From assembly GCA_910583845.1 (NCBI GenBank), contig CAJUAB010000012.1, forward strand, positions 62,001 to 126,000: 64,000 bases of DNA, written 5' to 3'. Position numbers and translations under genes: made by a program. Positions 59,659 to 64,000 of this stretch are shown here, piece by piece. Every line of letters begins with the position of its first letter. The first letter of the stretch is position 1. This DNA is from an uncultured Acetatifactor sp. (GTDB lineage Bacteria; Bacillota; Clostridia; Lachnospirales; Lachnospiraceae). A model generated the notes under the pieces. That model was not told the DNA's origin and made no database searches. It saw nothing but the letters and a program-made list of their open reading frames with translations.

Positions 59659-61656
59659 TCAGGCGTCCTCCTCGCTGAGCTCATTTAGTTTTCCCTTAAG
59701 CTCCAGCATCTTATCCCGCAGCTCCGCCGCGGCCTCAAAGTTCAGATCTGCCGCCGCTTTCTGCATCTTCCGCTGGATCTCCGCAATCAGTTTTTCCAGT
59801 TCCCTGCGGCTCATGGATTCGGGATCTTTCTCAAAGCGCACCTCTTCCTGCGCGATTTCCCTGGAAATGCTGATCAGCTCCCGCACTGCCTTCTTGATGG
59901 TCTGGGGCGTAATCCCATGGGCCTTGTTGTAGGCGGTCTGAATGGCCCGGCGGCGGTTGGTCTCATCGATGGCCATGCGCATGGAATCCGTGATCACATC
60001 CGCGTACATGATTACGCGTCCGTCCGCGTTGCGGGCCGCCCGCCCTATGGTCTGGATCAGGGAAGTGCCGCTGCGCAGAAATCCCTCTTTGTCCGCGTCC
60101 AGTATGGCCACCAGGGTAATCTCGGGAATATCCAGCCCCTCCCGCAGCAGATTGATGCCCACAAGCACATCGAACACATCCAGGCGCATGTCCCGGATAA
60201 TCTCAGCCCGCTCCAGCGTGTCAATATCCGAGTGAAGATATTTCACCCGGATGCCGACTTCCTTCATATAGTCCGTGAGATCCTCAGCCATACGCTTGGT
60301 CAGGGTGGTAATCAGAACCTTATTGTGCTTCTCCACCTCGCGCCTGATCTCCCCGATCAGGTCGTCCACCTGGCCCTCCACCGGCCGCACATCCACCTGC
60401 GGGTCCAGAAGACCGGTGGGGCGAATAATCTGCTCCGCCCGAAGCAGCTCATGTTCCTCCTCATACTTGGCCGGAGTGGCGGACACAAAGAGGATCTGAT
60501 CGATATGGGCCTCAAACTCCGAGAAATTCAAGGGACGGTTGTCCAGCGCCGAGGGCAGCCTGAAGCCGTAATCCACCAGCGTGGTCTTGCGGGACCTGTC
60601 CCCGGCATACATGGCGCCGATCTGGGGAATCGTCATATGGGACTCGTCTATGATAATCAGATAATCATCCCCGAAATAATCCATCAGGCATTTGGGAGGT
60701 TCTCCCGGCTTCGTACCGCTCAGATGGCGGGAGTAGTTCTCTATGCCGGAGCAGAACCCCGCTTCCCGCAGCATTTCCACGTCGAAGTTGGTGCGCTCCG
60801 CGATACGCTGGGCCTCAATCAGCTTGTCCTCCCCCTTGAAAAACCGCACCCGCTCCTCCAGCTCGATCTCGATATTGTCACAGGCGCGCCTGATCTTTTC
60901 CGCCGCCACCACATAGTGGGATGCCGGAAAGATGGAAATATGGTTCAATGTGGCGCGGGCCCTGCCCGTGAGGGGCTCCACCTGGGAAATCCGGTCGATC
61001 TCGTCCCCGAAAAATTCCACCCGGATCAGGTAGTCGCCTCCCTGGGCCGGATAGATCTCCACCACATCCCCCCGCACCCGGAAAGTGCCTCTCTGCAAAT
61101 CCATGTCGTTGCGGTCATACTGGATATCCACCAATTCCCTGAGCACCTGGTCCCGGTCCTTCACCATACCCGGGCGCAGGGACACAATCATCTCCTGATA
61201 ATCATCCGGGCTGCCCAGTCCGTAGATGCAGGAGACACTGGCCACCACGATCACATCCCTGCGCTCGGACAGAGAGGCTGTGGCGGACAGCCGCAGCTTG
61301 TCGATTTCGTCATTGACGGAAGAATCCTTGGCAATATAGGTATCCGATGAGGGCACATAGGCCTCCGGCTGGTAATAATCATAGTAGGAGACAAAGTATT
61401 CTACCGCGTTTTCCGGAAAAAACTCTTTAAATTCTCCGTAGAGCTGGCCCGCCAATGTCTTGTTGTGCGCGATGATAAGGGTGGGCTTATTCAGCGCCGC
61501 AATCACGTTGGCCATGGTAAAGGTCTTACCGGAACCGGTGACTCCCAGCAGGGTCTCACACTGATTTCCCTGCCTAAAGCCCTCCACCAGCGCCTCAATC
61601 GCCGCGGGCTGATCGCCGGTAGGCTGATATTCGGATACTAATTTAAAGTGATCCAT
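59659..61656 (-). CDS. uvrB: Excinuclease ABC subunit B
   Basis: A 665-residue helicase-like subunit of nucleotide excision repair. It has LLGVTGSGKTFTMAN (Walker A), YYDYYQPEAYVP in the beta-hairpin that probes damage, IDESHM, and IQTIGRAARNADGRVIMY (motif VI). The C-terminal UVR motif (LEKLIAEIQRKMQKAAADLNF) binds UvrC. GAGGAGG precedes the ATG at 61656; the longer frame is not needed. LexA-like boxes lie upstream, so induction by DNA damage is likely. Confidence 0.98.
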   Translation of the reverse strand: MDHFKLVSEYQPTGDQPAAIEALVEGFRQGNQCETLLGVTGSGKTFTMANVIAALNKPTLIIAHNKTLAGQLYGEFKEFFPENAVEYFVSYYDYYQPEAYVPSSDTYIAKDSSVNDEIDKLRLSATASLSERRDVIVVASVSCIYGLGSPDDYQEMIVSLRPGMVKDRDQVLRELVDIQYDRNDMDLQRGTFRVRGDVVEIYPAQGGDYLIRVEFFGDEIDRISQVEPLTGRARATLNHISIFPASHYVVAAEKIRRACDNIEIELEERVRFFKGEDKLIEAQRIAERTNFDVEMLREAGFCSGIENYSRHLSGTKPGEPPKCLMDYFGDDYLIIIDESHMTIPQIGAMYAGDRSRKTTLVDYGFRLPSALDNRPLNFSEFEAHIDQILFVSATPAKYEEEHELLRAEQIIRPTGLLDPQVDVRPVEGQVDDLIGEIRREVEKHNKVLITTLTKRMAEDLTDYMKEVGIRVKYLHSDIDTLERAEIIRDMRLDVFDVLVGINLLREGLDIPEITLVAILDADKEGFLRSGTSLIQTIGRAARNADGRVIMYADVITDSMRMAIDETNRRRAIQTAYNKAHGITPQTIKKAVRELISISREIAQEEVRFEKDPESMSRRELEKLIAEIQRKMQKAAADLNFEAAAELRDKMLELKGKLNELSEEDA

Positions 61657-61714
61657 AAAAACCTCCTCAAACAATTCGGTCATGATCAGATCATACAGAA
61701 TCAAATTCCTATGT

Positions 61715-61743
61715 ATTCTATCATATTTCCGATCTTTTGTACA
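61715..61743 (-). promoter_or_regulatory. uvrB promoter
   Basis: TGTACA (61743-61738) and TAGAAT (61720-61715) are 17 bp apart on the minus strand, about 50 bp before the uvrB ATG. Confidence 0.65.
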
Positions 61744-61753
61744 GATGGTTTCA

Positions 61754-61778
61754 GAACATTTGTTCCGAATGTTCGTTC
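61754..61778 (-). promoter_or_regulatory. Two LexA (SOS) box-like sites upstream of uvrB
   Basis: GAACATTTGTTC (61754-61765) is a perfect GAAC-N4-GTTC site, the Gram-positive SOS box. GAATGTTCGTTC (61767-61778), one base away, is a near match. They lie 10 bp upstream of the -35 box, as expected for LexA control of uvrB. Confidence 0.8.
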
Positions 61779-61826
61779 CCGGGGTATATCCGTCCACAAT
61801 CCCCTCCCGGGCCGCTCCTTAAGTGC

Positions 61827-61860
61827 AAAAAAATGCCACTGCGCCGCAGTGGCATTTTTT
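61827..61860 (-). terminator. Terminator of the CtpA-type protease gene
   Basis: A 13-bp stem (AATGCCACTGCGG form) with A and T runs on each side, 8 bp past the stop at 61869. It is nearly symmetric and could stop transcription in both directions. Confidence 0.85.
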
Positions 61861-61868
61861 GAGCGAAT

Positions 61869-63131
61869 TTATTCCATAATCCCCAGCAGCACTTCCTTGG
61901 CCTTTTCCAGCTGGTTGTCATAGCCGCTGCCGTAATAGGCCTCGCCGTCAAAGGGACAGACCACGTCGGGATCTATGCCGATCCCGTGAATATTGCGTCC
62001 CTTGGGCGTGAAATAACTGCTGATCGTGATCTTGACCGCGGACCCGTCCCGCAGAGTCAGCATCTGCTGTACAATCCCCTTTCCGAAAGTGGTGGTACCC
62101 ACCAGCGTACCCTTTTCATAGTCCTGGATAGCGCCGGAGAGAAGCTCGGAGGCGCTGGCGCTGTTGCCGTCGATCAGAACCACCAGGGGCAGTTCAAACT
62201 CATTGCTGCCGTCACAGCTGTACTGCTCCCGCTTGCCGTATTTGTCTTCGGTATAAACCACCAGACCCTCGGGCAGCAACATTCTGGCAATGTCCACCAC
62301 CGCGTTTACACTCCCGCCCGGGTTCCCCCGCAGATCCAGCACCAGCCCTTTCATGCCGCTGCCCCGGGAGGTCTCCAGGGCCTGCTCAAACTGGCTCGGC
62401 GTCACTTCGTCAAATTCGATGATGCGGATATAAGCCATGCCGTCCCCCAGCATTTCCTGCTCCACCGTGGGAATCTCCACCTGCCTGCGCTGTACGGCCA
62501 TCTCCAGGTATTCTCCGTCCCTGTAGATCGTCATTCGCACAGTGGTGCCCTCCTCCCCCTTGATCAGGCTCACCACTTTATCCAGATCCATGCCGTAAGT
62601 GGACTCACCCTCCACTTCATAGATAATATCATTGGGCCGCAGTCCCACCTCCTCAGCCGGAGAGCCCGGGATGGGGCTGTTGATCTTCGGATAATTGCGC
62701 TCCGTGTCCTGGGCCACATAAGCGCCGATCCCATAGTAGGCACCCTTGTTCTGCTCCATGAACGTGCTGAAATCGCTGGCGTTGAAATAACTGGTATAGG
62801 GGTCGCCCACCGCGTCCATCAAGCCCTGATAGATGCCGTTTTCCAGATCCTCGCGGCTGATGCCGTCCTTATAATAGTACTGTTCTATCATGTATTCCAG
62901 CGTATCCACTTTGTCCGACACAATATCGCTCAGTTTGCCCTCCGGGTCCGAACTGCCCGCGTTGACCTGCTGGCTGTCCCGCCCGCCGCTTTCCACTCTC
63001 TGCTGGATCTGATACCCTACATATCCCACGCACACCACCAGCAGGGAGGTGATGACGCCCACAATCAGACCTGCGAAAAATCTGCCCCCGTCACCGGTCT
63101 GGCGCTTATTCTGCTGTTCAAATACTTCCAT
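61869..63131 (-). CDS. S41-family C-terminal processing protease (CtpA/CtpB type)
   Basis: A 420-residue membrane-anchored protease starting at the ATG at 63131 (AAGAGG upstream). One helix (about 20-40, FFAGLIVGVITSLLVVCVGY) precedes the PDZ domain (SPIPGSPAEEVGLRPNDIIY) and the catalytic domain, with LVVLIDGNSASASELLSGA carrying the Ser and TFGKGIVQQM the Lys. It trims exported proteins, in Firmicutes often in sporulation or envelope signalling. It follows the M23 peptidase gene, as is common. Confidence 0.93.
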   Translation of the reverse strand: MEVFEQQNKRQTGDGGRFFAGLIVGVITSLLVVCVGYVGYQIQQRVESGGRDSQQVNAGSSDPEGKLSDIVSDKVDTLEYMIEQYYYKDGISREDLENGIYQGLMDAVGDPYTSYFNASDFSTFMEQNKGAYYGIGAYVAQDTERNYPKINSPIPGSPAEEVGLRPNDIIYEVEGESTYGMDLDKVVSLIKGEEGTTVRMTIYRDGEYLEMAVQRRQVEIPTVEQEMLGDGMAYIRIIEFDEVTPSQFEQALETSRGSGMKGLVLDLRGNPGGSVNAVVDIARMLLPEGLVVYTEDKYGKREQYSCDGSNEFELPLVVLIDGNSASASELLSGAIQDYEKGTLVGTTTFGKGIVQQMLTLRDGSAVKITISSYFTPKGRNIHGIGIDPDVVCPFDGEAYYGSGYDNQLEKAKEVLLGIME

Positions 63132-63290
63132 GTCTACCTCTTTTCCGCATAGCCGGCATCCGGCCCGCGCCAGACGCCGATTTCCAGCTTCCGGCAGGCT
63201 TACACGGCGCAAAAACGCGCCAGACGCCGGAAGTGTGATACATCGACCAACCAAAACCTATTCCTGTATATCAGAATCCATCGCCTGCTG

Positions 63291-64000
63291 TCACGGCGAA
63301 ATATAGTTCCAGGGGGATACATATTCCCCATTCAGACGTACGCTGAAATGCAGATGATTGCCGGTGGAGCGGCCGGTGGAGCCCACCGCCGCGATGGTGT
63401 TGCCCCGGGCCACCACATCGTCCTTCTTCACGTACAGCTTGGAAGCGTGCATATAAATGGTATAAAGTCCTCCCCCGTGGTCGATCATCACATAATTGCC
63501 CATGGTGGAGCTGTAATCCGCCGCGACCACTATTCCATCATAGGCCGCATAGATGGCCGTCCCCTTAGGGGATGCCAGATCCACTCCATTGTGGAACTGC
63601 TCTACAAAGAGAGTGGGATGTATACGCATGCCATAGTCGTCAGACACGCGGGTGTAGGAAGCCAGCGGAAATTTGAAAGTGCCGCCGTCATACATCAGCA
63701 CTTTGCCGTTGCTGGCGAGAATGCGCTTCTTTTCATCCTCCACCGCTTTTTCCAGAGCCGAGATCAGTTCATTCTGGGCTTTTATATCCGCCTCATACTC
63801 CTCTATGGACTGTTCTCCCGTGTTGATTCGCTGGTCATAGGCTTTCAGTTCCTTCTCCTTCTGGTTCATCAGTTCTTCCAGTGCCGCCTGCTCGGTCTCC
63901 ACTCCCGCCTTGGCGTCATCCAGAAACGCCTTATCCTCCTCCAGCCGGGCCTTGCACAGCTCCACATATTCCCGGGTCTGAATAAAGGATTCCAACATCT
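63291..64000 (-). CDS. Coiled-coil M23 metallopeptidase (murein hydrolase activator type), cut by the window edge
   Basis: Only the C-terminal part (about 235 residues) is visible; the reading frame continues past 64000, so the Met at 63998 is probably internal. A coiled coil (about the first 95 visible residues, rich in EELMNQKEKELKAYDQ) precedes an M23 domain with FHNGVDLASPKG (zinc His and Asp), YVMIDHGGGLYTIYMHA and NHLHFSVRLNG (HxH). It cleaves peptidoglycan cross-bridges or activates amidases, like EnvC/PcsB next to FtsEX. Genes upstream are out of view. Confidence 0.92.
   Translation of the reverse strand, partial: MLESFIQTREYVELCKARLEEDKAFLDDAKAGVETEQAALEELMNQKEKELKAYDQRINTGEQSIEEYEADIKAQNELISALEKAVEDEKKRILASNGKVLMYDGGTFKFPLASYTRVSDDYGMRIHPTLFVEQFHNGVDLASPKGTAIYAAYDGIVVAADYSSTMGNYVMIDHGGGLYTIYMHASKLYVKKDDVVARGNTIAAVGSTGRSTGNHLHFSVRLNGEYVSPWNYISP

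Noticed and set aside
59917..61350. A 477-codon plus-strand frame opposite uvrB
   Set aside because: It is a shadow of uvrB on the other strand and shows no domain pattern.
63166..63229. Two 14-bp direct repeats upstream of the CtpA-type gene
   Set aside because: They are short, 50 bp apart and lie in GC-rich sequence; there is no support for an element or site.

Overview
The window looks like the chromosome of a motile, spore-forming member of the Clostridia, most likely Lachnospiraceae. The basis is the gene families and order: mreB next to flagellar rod genes, comFC beside the flagellar-operon zinc protein YvyF, cdaA-cdaR-glmM-HPr, a Spo0A-type output domain, GC-rich coding sequence, AGGAGG-type ribosome binding sites and several TTG/GTG starts. 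Nearly every gene is on the minus strand. The one clear plus-strand gene is a DUF212 membrane protein at 41.5 kb. I saw no tRNA, rRNA or CRISPR array.

Region 1 (1-39.5 kb) is a very large surface-glycan locus. Its low-coordinate half (1-27 kb) has a Wzm/Wzt-type ABC exporter, many GT4 and GT2 glycosyltransferases, polytopic GT-C-like membrane proteins, a GtrA/DPM1-type pair and a sugar kinase-nucleotidyltransferase fusion. It also encodes four secreted proteins that share C-terminal DUF4214 repeats behind different front ends: an unassigned domain, a parallel beta-helix, a papain-like protease and a glucosaminidase. Small cytoplasmic proteins, two of them DUF4214-like, sit between the glycosyltransferases. 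The high-coordinate half (27-39.5 kb) is a Wzy-type exopolysaccharide set: two priming sugar-phosphate transferases, a CapD/PglF-type dehydratase, an epimerase, an EpsG-like polymerase, GT2 enzymes, a Wzz-like protein with a degenerate kinase-like tail, and a DUF6077-type membrane protein encoded as two overlapping genes. No flippase is visible. The working idea is that this is one surface-assembly system in which a glycan is made, exported and bound or decorated by DUF4214 proteins.

Region 2 (39.6-44.2 kb) has a stand-alone Spo0A C-terminal domain gene with a 0A-box-like site in its promoter, a DPM1-like glycosyltransferase and the divergent DUF212 gene. A group IIC-type intron lies exactly between the HPr terminator and the DUF212 gene and supplies the stop codon now used by the DUF212 gene.

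Region 3 (44.2-64 kb) is housekeeping: cdaA-cdaR-glmM-HPr (cyclic-di-AMP and cell-wall precursor), two clade-type membrane proteins, yvyF, comFC and recD2, mreB with flgF-flgG-flgJ, uvrB-uvrA under LexA-like boxes, then a CtpA-type protease and an M23 peptidase at the edge. Two kinds of hairpin repeat occur between genes: a 102-bp imperfect palindrome in tandem upstream of yvyF, and a short TIR-like element present at both 31.2 kb and 56.4 kb.
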